The position numbers and the translations under genes are program-made. Source: a virus. Taken from it: DNA of 34,868 nt. The DNA lies in the IMG/VR virus record IMGVR_UViG_3300041409_000649, positions 1 to 34,868 of that record; one strand, 5' to 3'. Of this stretch, positions 21,144 to 28,537 are shown one piece after another (the stretch's first letter is position 1; every line of letters begins with the position of its first letter). The notes under the pieces are model-generated. The model was not told the origin of the DNA. It searched no databases and saw only the letters and a list, made by a program, of their open reading frames with translations.

Positions 21144-21477
21144 GAACGAGCGTGGCAGTCAGGTCGACCAGCCCGGCCGCGTCCTCGCCGAGGTGCAGAT
21201 CCGTGGCTGCGCGCAGCTCGAAGCGCCAGCCCTCCGGCGCCTTGCTGGTGCGGTCGAGGTCGATCTGCCGCAGCTCGAGGGTCATGCCCGCGTCGGCCTC
21301 GAGCATCTGCAGGAGTGCGGCGGTCGCCTGCCAGCGCACGGACCAGTCGCGCGCGTCGTCGAGCCAGCCGGCGTCGGCCAGCGCCTGCTCGAGCGCGTGC
21401 CACGCCATCTCTTCGCGGATCGCCGGGTCGCCGTACAGGTCGACCGGGCACATCGCGCGTCCGCCGTAGTCCCTCAC
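21124..21477 (-). CDS. Hypothetical head-module protein
   Basis: A 117-residue protein from GTG 21477, overlapping the upstream stop (GTGA, 21474-21477). An ATG at 21453 is the alternative start. It contains DLYGDPAIREEMAWHALEQA, WSVRWQATAALLQMLEADAG and a beta-rich end (WRFELRAATDLHLGEDAAGL). It looks like a folded alpha/beta protein, but I do not recognise it. It is one of four small genes between prohead protease and capsid, where scaffold or head-assembly helpers are sometimes encoded. Confidence 0.6.
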   Translation of the reverse strand: MRDYGGRAMCPVDLYGDPAIREEMAWHALEQALADAGWLDDARDWSVRWQATAALLQMLEADAGMTLELRQIDLDRTSKAPEGWRFELRAATDLHLGEDAAGLVDLTATLVLDGTAA

Positions 21478-21629
21478 GGTCGTCGTCCTCTCCACCAGTC
21501 GCGCAGGCGCTGCGGGCCGGGACAGCAGCGGGGGTTGCCGTCCTCGAGCCACATGTGCGGCCAGCGGCACGGCGCGGGGCACCGGACCCGGAGCGCCTTG
21601 CGGGCGGCGGGGTCCGGCGCGGCGGTCAT
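21474..21629 (-). CDS. Small Cys-rich protein in head module, 51 aa
   Basis: ATG 21629 overlaps the preceding stop (ATGA), and the stop at 21474 overlaps the next start (GTGA). The 51 residues contain a possible zinc site (VRCPAPCRWPHMW, then NPRCCPGP) and a basic Trp-containing tail. A longer frame to 21968 is Arg-rich shadow. Function unknown; start-stop coupling on both sides supports it as real. Confidence 0.55.
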   Translation of the reverse strand: MTAAPDPAARKALRVRCPAPCRWPHMWLEDGNPRCCPGPQRLRDWWRGRRP

Positions 21630-21883
21630 GTGACGGGCAGGCCGTTGCCGGTGAGCGCCTCGACCTCGTCGATCACGCTGTGGATGGCGGCGTCGGCGCC
21701 GAGGCCGGTGAGCTCGCCGATCCGCTGGTACATGGCGACCTGACGGGCCAGGAGCTTCGGGCCGCCGGCGGCGGCGTACTTTGCGACGGCATCGCCGACG
21801 AGCTCGGTGCGCATCTGCTCGACGGTCATGCTGTCGACGTGGGGGAGGCGCTTGCCGTCCCGACCGTAGCCCGGGTGGCTCAT
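21626..21883 (-). CDS. Hypothetical protein following prohead protease, 85 aa
   Basis: An 85-residue protein from ATG 21883, which overlaps the protease stop by one base (TGATG). It has a polar start (SHPGYGRDGKRLPHVDSMT), then helices (VEQMRTELVGDAVAKYAAAG, LLARQVAMYQRIGELTGLG, AIHSVIDEVEALTGNGL). No motif is recognised. Its coupling to the protease suggests a head-assembly role. Confidence 0.65.
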   Translation of the reverse strand: MSHPGYGRDGKRLPHVDSMTVEQMRTELVGDAVAKYAAAGGPKLLARQVAMYQRIGELTGLGADAAIHSVIDEVEALTGNGLPVT

Positions 21884-22674
21884 CAGCGCCGCCCGCGGGT
21901 GAGGGTGGCGTCGGCCTCGGCGAGGAGCGCGTCGATCTCCGCCTGCGCCTCCTCCGCCGCGAGCGCACCCGCCTCGTCCTCGTCGTGCTCGGTGCCGGCC
22001 GAATCTCCGGTATCCCCGACCGGCACCGGGTCCGCGTCCGCCAGGAGACGGACAGCCTCGTCGGCCTCCTCGAGCGTCAGGTCCCCGCTCTTCACCCTGC
22101 GGGCGAGCTCCACGACCGCATCGAGGTCGACCTTCCCCCGCGCCGCCCGCACCGACACCAGGGCCGTGCCCGGCACAGCACCGACGAGCACCGGGGAGGC
22201 TTCGTCGAGGGCGGCCTTGACCATCTCCTCGTAGGCGCCCTGCGCGCGCTTCGCCTCGTCGTCGACGTTCGTCCACTTCTGCCGGGTGAACCCGACGGAG
22301 AACTGGTCGATCGTGCCGGACTGCATCTGCGCGTAGCACTGCCGGGCGCGGGGGACGGCGTCGAAGTCGTCGAGCTGGCCGAGGAGCTCGAGCACAGCGC
22401 CGTCGTTCTTCACGACTTCGGTGTAGACGCCGATCGGCTCGGACCACTGGTGCGCCCACGCCACCCGGGGCATGCGGACGGCGAGGCTGTCGTCGAAGCA
22501 GCCGGGGAGCCAGATCGTGCCGTAGTCGTCGATCGTGTTGTAGGTGAGGACGCGGGCGACGAACTGCCGCTTTCCCTCGTCGACGACGCGGACCTCGTGC
22601 TGGCCGCCGCCGATGACGCGGGTGCCCTTCTCGCCCGGGCGGTGGTCGCGGATGCCGCGCTTCTTGAGGGTCAT
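21883..22674 (-). CDS. Prohead serine protease (HK97 / S78-like)
   Basis: A 263-residue protein from ATG 22674. It carries the prohead protease pattern: FVARVLTYNTIDDYGTIW, then the catalytic His75 in RVAWAHQWSEPIG, and the catalytic Ser126 in GTIDQFSVGF. The C-terminal part is a long acidic helix (LTLEEADEAVRLLADADP, then AAEEAQAEIDALLAEADATL). Such enzymes trim the delta domain of the capsid protein and themselves during maturation. The longer upstream frame to 22929 is Arg-rich shadow and is excluded. Position between portal and capsid is standard. Confidence 0.92.
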   Translation of the reverse strand: MTLKKRGIRDHRPGEKGTRVIGGGQHEVRVVDEGKRQFVARVLTYNTIDDYGTIWLPGCFDDSLAVRMPRVAWAHQWSEPIGVYTEVVKNDGAVLELLGQLDDFDAVPRARQCYAQMQSGTIDQFSVGFTRQKWTNVDDEAKRAQGAYEEMVKAALDEASPVLVGAVPGTALVSVRAARGKVDLDAVVELARRVKSGDLTLEEADEAVRLLADADPVPVGDTGDSAGTEHDEDEAGALAAEEAQAEIDALLAEADATLTRGRR

Positions 22675-22682
22675 GACGGCTC

Positions 22683-22898
22683 CTACCGCAGGGGTTTCGG
22701 CTGGCTGCATCGCCAGACCGTGACGGGCCCGCCGTTGAGGCGGGCGTAGAAGGTGTGCAGGACCGGGCGTTGGTGCGCGGCGACGAACGTCTGCAGCCCG
22801 CCGTTGCCGCTGTCGACGACGTCGCGGGTGCCGCAGGCTTCGCAGAGGACGTCGAACGCCTCGACCGTGACCACGTCGGTCTTGCTCATGACGTTCAC
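22683..22898 (-). CDS. Small zinc-finger-like protein after portal, 71 aa
   Basis: A 71-residue protein starting at GTG 22898, overlapping the portal stop (GTGA), or at ATG 22889. CEACG (residues 19-23) and a C-terminal VWRCSQPKPLR may bind zinc, and the intervening part (SGNGGLQTFVAAHQRPVLHT) could form a small fold. Unknown function; its position between portal-MuF and prohead protease suggests a head-related or regulatory role. Confidence 0.6.
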   Translation of the reverse strand: MNVMSKTDVVTVEAFDVLCEACGTRDVVDSGNGGLQTFVAAHQRPVLHTFYARLNGGPVTVWRCSQPKPLR

Positions 22899-25255
22899 GC
22901 GCTCGCCCGCATCCGCGTCTCGACCTCATCGGGCTCGAGGAGGCCGGTCTGCACGAGCCGGAACGCGGCGCGGGCGAGACGCTCGTCGACCCGGCGGGCG
23001 CGCTCGTCGGGCATCTCGTCAGGGGTGAGGAACGCGACGGTGCAGCGGCAGTTGATCGAGTTCTCCGCGCTGCCGTCGCCCGGGTACTCGACGGTCTCGC
23101 CGCCGACGTCGAACGCGTCGCGGATGCTGACGGTCTGCCCGTCCGCCTCGCTGTGGGCTTCGCGGGTGCGGGGATCCCGTGTGGCGACCCACTCCTTCCC
23201 GGCCACGACGTCCTCGGGCAGCTGCGCGGCCTGCAGGGTCGCGGCGCCGTTGTAGGCGGAGATCACCTCGGTGCGGGCGATCATCGTCGCGCGCGAGTCA
23301 GACGCGACAGCGAACACGTGCTTCACCGCGTCGGCGAGGTCGTCGATCCCGAGCCCGTCCGCGACGCCCTGCACGAGCGCCGCGCGGATCTGGTCGTAGG
23401 TCGTCTGCGTGACCTGCCCGGCCAGGTCGTGCGCGCGCGCCTGGATGAAGTCGGCGACGTAGGCGGCGTCGAGGTCGAACGCGATCCCGAACCGCTCCGC
23501 GACCTCTGTGCCGGCGACGGTCACGACCTGCTCGTACAGGCCGGCGGCGGTGTCGCGGGTCTCGTCGGTCCAGAACTCCGGGTCGAAGATGTCGGTCGGG
23601 TCGACCTGCGGCGCCGGGTCCTCCGGCGCGCGCGCTTCCAGCGCGGCGGTGAGCATCTGCCGGCCGCGCTTCCCGCCGAGGCGGGCGAGGGTCGCCTGCT
23701 GCTGCCGGGTGAACAGGCGGGTCATGCTGCGCTGCCACGTCTTCTCGAGCGTCTCGGCGCGGCTGTTCACGACCTTCCAGCGGCTGTCGCGGCGCTCGAG
23801 CGCGAGCGCCTCCCGATCGGGGGCGGGCTCCGCGTCGCGGGTCTGCTGCCCGACCGCGCGGTCGGCGGGTGTCTCCTGCGCCGGGATCTTCCCGGGCGAG
23901 GGCGCGAGTCCGTCCCAGCCGGTCGCGGCAGCGGCCGAGTCGAACGTGACGCCGTTCTGCACGAGCGTGGCGAAGGCCGCCGCCGCCGCCTGCAGATCCG
24001 GTGCGGGCTGCTCCTCGCCGAGGAGATCACCCTCCGGGCCGATGCCGGGCAGTTCGATCAGCCCACGGCCCTCGTTGATCGTCGCGACCTTCGCCGCGAC
24101 CAGCGCCGGCACACCAACTGCGGTGACCTTCGGCTCGGGCTGCAGCGCCTTCACCACGGTCCAGTCGAACCAGCCGACGTTGTCGCCGAGCATCGGGGCG
24201 AGCTTGATGTTCACGACGTCGGCGAGCTCGTCGCCGAGGGGCTGGACGGTCTCGCCGTACCAGTTGATGTCCTCCTGCCCGGCGTTGTTGAACGTGCGGC
24301 CGGAGGCGTCGCCGAGCTTCGACAGTGGCGTGCCGAGCGCGAGGCAGATCTGCCGGACCTTCTGCTCGTACCGGCGGATCGACTCGGCGTCTTTTTGCGA
24401 CAGGCCGAGCTGCTTGACGTCGATCGCGCCGCTGACGCCCTTGTCGCCGGTGCTCTCGGCGCCGACGAACGCGGGCTTGCCGGCGTTGTCGGGGCCGCGG
24501 TGCTCGGCGAGGAACTGCGCCCGGAAGGCGTCTTCCTCGTCCGGCTCCGTGAACGACTCGTGGACGAGGAGGAAGTCGGGGCGGGCGCCGTTCTTGAGGA
24601 ACGCGTAGTCGTACCGGTCCTGCATGACGGCGACGGAGATGTCCATCCGCGCGGCCTGCAGGGCGCTCTCGGGCTGCCGCCAGTCCTGCGCGCTGGGCCG
24701 CCAGCCGTAGGTGACCTGCTCGGCCCGAAGGGGACGGCGCTTCGACGGCGGCCCGAACTCGAACCGCTCGAAGTAGAGGGCGCCGCCGGACGACGGGATC
24801 GCCTGCAGGCTCGAGGACGGGAGCGGCCACAGCGCGACAGGTCGGCCGTCGTCGAGCTCGTTCTCCCAGGCGAAGCGGCCGGTGACGAGGTACTGCGCGA
24901 CGGTCCACGCCCAGAGCTGCCGGGCGGACGTCTCGCGGTTCGGCCCGTAAGGGGCCGGGCCGAGGAGCCGGGCGAGCGGTGCCTTCGGGTCGAAGTCCTT
25001 GGGCTTCGTGGGGTCGGCACCGACCCGGAACGGCACGCGGCTGAGCGCGTTCGCCGTGACCTGCACGCAGCGGTAGACGATCGTGTTCGCGTAGTACGCC
25101 CACTGCAGGGCGCTGCCGGCGTCCCACTCGGCGACCATCGGCATGCCGCGGGCGCGGAACCCGAGGTTGCCTGTTGCGGCGGACGGGTCGCGGAGCTCGA
25201 CGCGGCGGCGGCCGCGCATGTCGCGGACGACGATGCCGCCCGTCTCGTCCGGCAT
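22895..25255 (-). CDS. Portal protein fused to MuF-like minor head domain
   Basis: A 786-residue protein. Residues about 1-400 form an HK97-type portal: YYANTIVYRCVQVTANALSR, LWAWTVAQYLVTGRFAWENE, VRQICLALGTPLSKLGDASG and NAGQEDINWYGETVQPLGDE. A linker follows. The C-terminal 300 residues resemble the phage Mu F-like minor head domain: DSRATMIARTEVISAYNGAA, EWVATRDPRTREAHSEADGQ, then ENSINCRCTVAFL. The portal ring is the DNA gate and MuF proteins enter the head. In many phages these are two genes; here one uninterrupted frame joins them. I use ATG 25255; a GTG at 25300 would add 15 residues. Confidence 0.9.
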   Translation of the reverse strand: MPDETGGIVVRDMRGRRRVELRDPSAATGNLGFRARGMPMVAEWDAGSALQWAYYANTIVYRCVQVTANALSRVPFRVGADPTKPKDFDPKAPLARLLGPAPYGPNRETSARQLWAWTVAQYLVTGRFAWENELDDGRPVALWPLPSSSLQAIPSSGGALYFERFEFGPPSKRRPLRAEQVTYGWRPSAQDWRQPESALQAARMDISVAVMQDRYDYAFLKNGARPDFLLVHESFTEPDEEDAFRAQFLAEHRGPDNAGKPAFVGAESTGDKGVSGAIDVKQLGLSQKDAESIRRYEQKVRQICLALGTPLSKLGDASGRTFNNAGQEDINWYGETVQPLGDELADVVNIKLAPMLGDNVGWFDWTVVKALQPEPKVTAVGVPALVAAKVATINEGRGLIELPGIGPEGDLLGEEQPAPDLQAAAAAFATLVQNGVTFDSAAAATGWDGLAPSPGKIPAQETPADRAVGQQTRDAEPAPDREALALERRDSRWKVVNSRAETLEKTWQRSMTRLFTRQQQATLARLGGKRGRQMLTAALEARAPEDPAPQVDPTDIFDPEFWTDETRDTAAGLYEQVVTVAGTEVAERFGIAFDLDAAYVADFIQARAHDLAGQVTQTTYDQIRAALVQGVADGLGIDDLADAVKHVFAVASDSRATMIARTEVISAYNGAATLQAAQLPEDVVAGKEWVATRDPRTREAHSEADGQTVSIRDAFDVGGETVEYPGDGSAENSINCRCTVAFLTPDEMPDERARRVDERLARAAFRLVQTGLLEPDEVETRMRASA

Positions 25256-25333
25256 CAGGCAGCGCGCAGACGGGTGGCCACGTTCGCGAGTGGACCACAC
25301 GCGCGCGCTGCTGTCACGCAGACGCGCTGACTG

Positions 25334-26575
25334 CTACGCGGCGCGGAATCGGAGCTTGCGGGGCTGCTCCCCTAGCGCGAGGTCGGTCACGGCCCACACC
25401 AGCGCGTCGAGCCGGTCCGGGCTGGTGCCGCTCTCCGGCGTCCACGTCGTCATCTGGTCCTCGAGGACGGGGAGCCCGCCGACGTGATGCACCCGGCCCT
25501 GCTCGTACAGGGCCGCGACGGGCTCGGCGCGGGTGCGCTTGCCGCGGGAGGCGGTGACCTTCCGGTACGCGACGCGGCTGCCTGCCTGCGAGCGGACCAT
25601 CGCCTCGATGAGGTCGCCGCCGTTGTTGGTCTCGGCGACGAGCCGGTCGGCGCCGTGTTCGTCGTAGGCGGCGAGCGCGCGCAGCATCCACGCTTGGGGG
25701 GTGTCGCGGATGCTGCGGTCGGCGAGGACGTAGATCTGCCCGTCCAGGCCGACGCCGGCGACGACGATGCCGGTCTCGTCGCTCTCCTCGCCGGACGTGA
25801 CGGCCGGGTCGATCGCGACGACGACCCGCGCCAGCTCCGGTGCGGAGTCGACCCGCGCGGCGTCGATGAGCGCGGCGGTCCACAGGGCGCCCTCGACGTC
25901 GTCGAGGACCTCCGCGTACAGCTCCTGCCGGCCGAGGCGGGTGCCCTCGTACCGGTCACGGACGGCCTCGAGGAACGTCGCCGCGAGGTGGTCGGCGTTG
26001 TCGAACGTGCTGCCGCGGGTGACGTGCGTGTCCGGGCGCTTCATCAGGTCCCGCACGAGCGGCGTCGGCCGGGGGGTTGTGGCGACGACGGCCTGCGGAT
26101 GGTCCCCGAGGCGCAGCCCGAACTGCAGCTGGTCCCACGTCGACGGGTACTCCCAGGCGGCGAGCTCGTCGCAGTACGCCCGGTGGTGCTGCGGCCCGCG
26201 GAGGCTGTCGGGGGTCTCGGCGCTGTAGGTGAAGAACGTCGTGCCGTTGAGGAGGCGGACCTCGCCGTTGACGCGGTTGTAGCCGCCGGCGGCGAGGACG
26301 CCGTACCTGTTCAGGACGGCGAGGAGCCCGCTCTCGCCCTCGAGCATGACCCGGCGGACGTCGCGGTGGTTCGTCGCGATCACGGCGATGCGGCTGCCGG
26401 GGTGCTCGATGGCGTACTTCGCGGCGTCCTCGCACAGCACCCGGGTCTTCCCGAACCCGCGCCCAGCGAGCAGGAGCCACGTCTTCCAGTCCCCGGCAGG
26501 GGTGAGCTGTTCGGGCCGGGCGGTGAGCCGCCAGGCCGCGCGGGCGCCGAGAATCCGTCGGCGATCAGGCGTCAG
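25334..26575 (-). CDS. terL: Large terminase subunit (non-canonical start)
   Basis: A packaging motor of about 413 residues. Walker A GRGFGKT is at 38-44 when counted from the CTG at 26575. Walker B-like YCDELAAWEY follows, and the nuclease acidic residues lie in VVAIDPAVTSGEESDETG, VAETNNGGDLIE and DRLDALVWAVTD. The open frame begins after a TGA at 26594-26596 and contains no ATG, GTG or TTG until 26440, which lies after Walker A. The family's expected N-terminus (TPDRRRILGARAAWRL) starts exactly at CTG 26575. Translation therefore probably starts at CTG, or arises by +1 frameshift from the small terminase, whose stop lies at 26565-26567. A sequencing error is also possible. Confidence 0.92.
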   Translation of the reverse strand: MTPDRRRILGARAAWRLTARPEQLTPAGDWKTWLLLAGRGFGKTRVLCEDAAKYAIEHPGSRIAVIATNHRDVRRVMLEGESGLLAVLNRYGVLAAGGYNRVNGEVRLLNGTTFFTYSAETPDSLRGPQHHRAYCDELAAWEYPSTWDQLQFGLRLGDHPQAVVATTPRPTPLVRDLMKRPDTHVTRGSTFDNADHLAATFLEAVRDRYEGTRLGRQELYAEVLDDVEGALWTAALIDAARVDSAPELARVVVAIDPAVTSGEESDETGIVVAGVGLDGQIYVLADRSIRDTPQAWMLRALAAYDEHGADRLVAETNNGGDLIEAMVRSQAGSRVAYRKVTASRGKRTRAEPVAALYEQGRVHHVGGLPVLEDQMTTWTPESGTSPDRLDALVWAVTDLALGEQPRKLRFRAA

Positions 26576-26918
26576 CGGGTGCCCGGCCGGTGGTCAGGGC
26601 GGCCAGGGCGGCGTCGAGGTCGGCGAGATCCCCGTCGTGGGTGGTTACCTCGACCTGCTGCTTCGCGCCCTCGCCCGCGCGGTCGAGGAGGTCGCGGGCT
26701 GCGGCGAGCCGGACGGGCCAGGGGACGGTCTCGTCGGTGGTGGCGCGGATGAGGGTGCTGACGGCGTCTTGTGCGGCGTCGAGGATCCGCTGCCGTGCGG
26801 CCTTCTGCACCTGAGGGGCGCCGCCGCCGTGCTTGACGCAGACGGTCCCGCCGATGATCGGCGCGCGTCGGCACTGGTTGCCCGTGCCCTTCGCGCGGGC
26901 GGTGCAGCGGCTGTCCAT
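26565..26918 (-). CDS. terS: Small terminase subunit
   Basis: A 117-residue protein from ATG 26918, preceded by GGAAGGA. The N-terminus has the zinc-like pattern SRCTARAKGTGNQCRRAP and VCVKHGGGAPQVQ, typical of actinophage small terminases. It is followed by helices (QRILDAAQDAVSTLIRATTD, VRLAAARDLLDRAGEG) used for oligomerisation. It recognises phage DNA and hands it to the large subunit. It overlaps the large terminase N-terminal coding region by 11 bases. Confidence 0.85.
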   Translation of the reverse strand: MDSRCTARAKGTGNQCRRAPIIGGTVCVKHGGGAPQVQKAARQRILDAAQDAVSTLIRATTDETVPWPVRLAAARDLLDRAGEGAKQQVEVTTHDGDLADLDAALAALTTGRAPADA

Positions 26919-26922
26919 GTGG

Positions 26923-27228
26923 TCAGTCCTTCCCTGCGGTGACGCTGCGACCGTCGACTCCGAACGCCTTGAGGATGATGTCGGTGACCAGCCCGCCGAG
27001 GAGGAACCCGCAGGCGCAGAGGGCGACGATCCCAACCCACTTCTCGTGGTAGTCGGTGAACAGGGCGTCGAGGACGATCGTCTCGCCGATGCCGCCGATC
27101 AGGGTAGGGACGAGCGTGAGGATGCCGGTGCGCAGGCTCGGAGTCCGGAGGTTGCCGGTCTCGTAGACCAGGGCCAGCAGCAGGACGGGAATGACTTGCG
27201 CCATGGTGACCAGGAAGTCGCTGTTCAT
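26923..27228 (-). CDS. Small membrane protein between integrase and terminase
   Basis: A 101-residue protein with three hydrophobic segments, about residues 8-23 (TMAQVIPVLLLALVY), 36-53 (ILTLVPTLIGGIGETIV) and 64-86 (WVGIVALCACGFLLGGLVTD). It starts at ATG 27228 without a clear ribosome-binding site. It could be a second holin-like protein, but its place far from the endolysin makes another membrane role equally likely. No family recognised. Confidence 0.65.
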   Translation of the reverse strand: MNSDFLVTMAQVIPVLLLALVYETGNLRTPSLRTGILTLVPTLIGGIGETIVLDALFTDYHEKWVGIVALCACGFLLGGLVTDIILKAFGVDGRSVTAGKD

Positions 27229-27242
27229 GGGCTAAGTGTCGG

Positions 27243-28166
27243 TCATCCGGCGGCGCCCGCGAGGAAGGACGCGACGCGGTGGCTCGCGTTCCGATCGAAC
27301 GAGCGCGCTGCCATGTCGTAGATCGCCGTGGTGTTGGGGCTTGAGTGTCTGAGGGCGAGTTGCATGTCCCGGAGGGGGACGCCTGAGAGCAGGCCGCTGG
27401 TGGCGAAGGTGCGGCGTAGGGCGTGGGGTGGGACGTGCTTCTCGAGGTGGGCGGTGCTGGCGATGCGCTGCAGCATCCGATTCGCCGATGCGCGGTCGAG
27501 CCGGCGTCCTTGGGTGTTCACGAGGAGCGGCCCCTCGGTGCGGGTGCCGATGACGGCCTTGAGCGCGCGCACAACCGGAAGGGGCAGCGGGACGATGGCG
27601 TACTTGCTGCCCTTGCCCATGAAGCGGATGGTGTCGTAGCCCTGCTCGACCTGCATGCTCTCGACGTTGAGGCTGCACGCTTCGCTGATGCGGAGTCCTG
27701 ACAGCCCGAGCAGCGAGACGAGGGCTGTCTCGGTCGGCCCCATCTTCCGGGCGCCTTGCAGCAGCTGGCCGAACTCGAGGGTGTTGAGGAACGGGCGGTG
27801 TTGCTCGTCGCGGTTGACCTTAGGGCGTTCCACGCTGACGGCCGGGTCTTTCGCGATGAGGTCGTCGAGGGCGGCGTACTTGTAGAAGCCGGCGACGACG
27901 GTGACGCGGCGGCTGATGGTGCTGGTCGCCCAGCCGGTCTGCTCGAGCCAGCGGACGTACAGCTCGACGTGTCCGCGGAGGGCCCGCAGCGGGTGGAGGC
28001 TGTTGCGGTCGCACCAGTCGAGGTAGACGCGTAGGTCGGTTGTGAAGTCGCGGAGGGTGCTGCCGCGGTAGCGGCTGAGGTAGCCGGCGATGGCGAGCTT
28101 GAGCGGGTCGCGGGACACCAGGTCGTGTCCTACGTCGTAGGTGCTGATGGTGGTCGTAGCGTTCAT
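27243..28166 (-). CDS. Tyrosine recombinase (integrase or XerC/D-like resolvase)
   Basis: A 307-residue protein with an N-terminal SAM-like core-binding domain (about 20-110) and the catalytic domain. All catalytic residues are visible: Arg159 (LSGLRISEAC), Lys185 (MGKGSK), His248 and Arg251 (PPHALRRTF), His274 (LRHSSPNTT) and Tyr283 (TTAIYD). It therefore looks active. Size and the compact layout are XerC/D-like. GAGGAG precedes the ATG at 28166. It sits at the border between early genes and terminase, not next to the excisionase-like gene, and is the second integrase-type enzyme of this phage. A dif-like inverted repeat lies 41 bases upstream. Confidence 0.93.
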   Translation of the reverse strand: MNATTTISTYDVGHDLVSRDPLKLAIAGYLSRYRGSTLRDFTTDLRVYLDWCDRNSLHPLRALRGHVELYVRWLEQTGWATSTISRRVTVVAGFYKYAALDDLIAKDPAVSVERPKVNRDEQHRPFLNTLEFGQLLQGARKMGPTETALVSLLGLSGLRISEACSLNVESMQVEQGYDTIRFMGKGSKYAIVPLPLPVVRALKAVIGTRTEGPLLVNTQGRRLDRASANRMLQRIASTAHLEKHVPPHALRRTFATSGLLSGVPLRDMQLALRHSSPNTTAIYDMAARSFDRNASHRVASFLAGAAG

Positions 28167-28206
28167 GCGGGTCGCGCTCCTCTGGTTGTGGGGGTGCGGT
28201 CAAGGG

Positions 28207-28234
28207 GCCGGTCGCTGTTCCAGCAGCGGTCGGC
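28207..28234. promoter_or_regulatory. Candidate tyrosine-recombinase core site (dif/att-like)
   Basis: GCCGGTCGCTG (28207-28217), a 6-base centre TTCCAG, and CAGCGGTCGGC (28224-28234). The arms are inverted with 9 of 11 positions matching. Two 11-base arms around a 6-base centre is the geometry of XerC/D and many phage core sites. It lies in the 76-base gap directly upstream of the tyrosine recombinase gene. A plain hairpin by chance in GC-rich DNA cannot be excluded. Confidence 0.35.
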
Positions 28235-28242
28235 TCCGTCGT

Positions 28243-28404
28243 TCAGGGGGCCTGCGTAGACGAGGCGTTAGCAGTCGTCCAGCGCGGGTCGGGCTGGTGC
28301 GCTTCCTTCGGCCCGACGAGCGGCCCGTAGGTCTTGTACTGATCCAGCTGCGCGAGGAACCGGAGGGCGCGGTGCAGGCGCGCGCTCGGGCTGTTGCTAC
28401 CCAT
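28243..28404 (-). CDS. Small hypothetical protein, 53 aa
   Basis: ATG 28404 lies 8 bases inside the end of the previous gene, matching the 8-base overlaps seen at three other junctions. The protein starts MGSNSPSARLHRALRFLAQL and continues DQYKTYGPLVGPKEAHQPDP, which looks like genuine coding sequence rather than shadow. No cysteines. Function unknown. It is the last gene before the tyrosine recombinase. Confidence 0.6.
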   Translation of the reverse strand: MGSNSPSARLHRALRFLAQLDQYKTYGPLVGPKEAHQPDPRWTTANASSTQAP

Positions 28405-28537
28405 TGCGGCTTCCGCAGGCGTGGCAGCGCAGCCGGTCTGAATCCCGCCCTCCGACGAGGACTTCGCCACCCTGCGTGACCATGCTCGGAGCCCACCCCG
28501 AGCGGTGGCGACGAGCGGCTGCTGAGTCGTTCGTCAT
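28397..28537 (-). CDS. Small zinc-knuckle-like protein, 46 aa
   Basis: ATG 28537 overlaps the preceding stop (ATGA, 28534-28537). The 46 residues end in SDRLRCHACGSRNG, a CxxC pair next to His and Asn typical of a zinc ribbon half, after a Gly-rich turn (MVTQGGEVLVGG). Function unknown. It is one of the run of very small metal-binding-like proteins of this early region. The longer frame to 28759 is shadow. Confidence 0.5.
   Translation of the reverse strand: MTNDSAAARRHRSGWAPSMVTQGGEVLVGGRDSDRLRCHACGSRNG

Noticed and set aside
25256-25333. A regulatory site in the gap between terminase and portal
   Set aside because: Contains scattered GCAGACG and CAGCGCG repeats, but nothing beyond what GC-rich DNA gives by chance.
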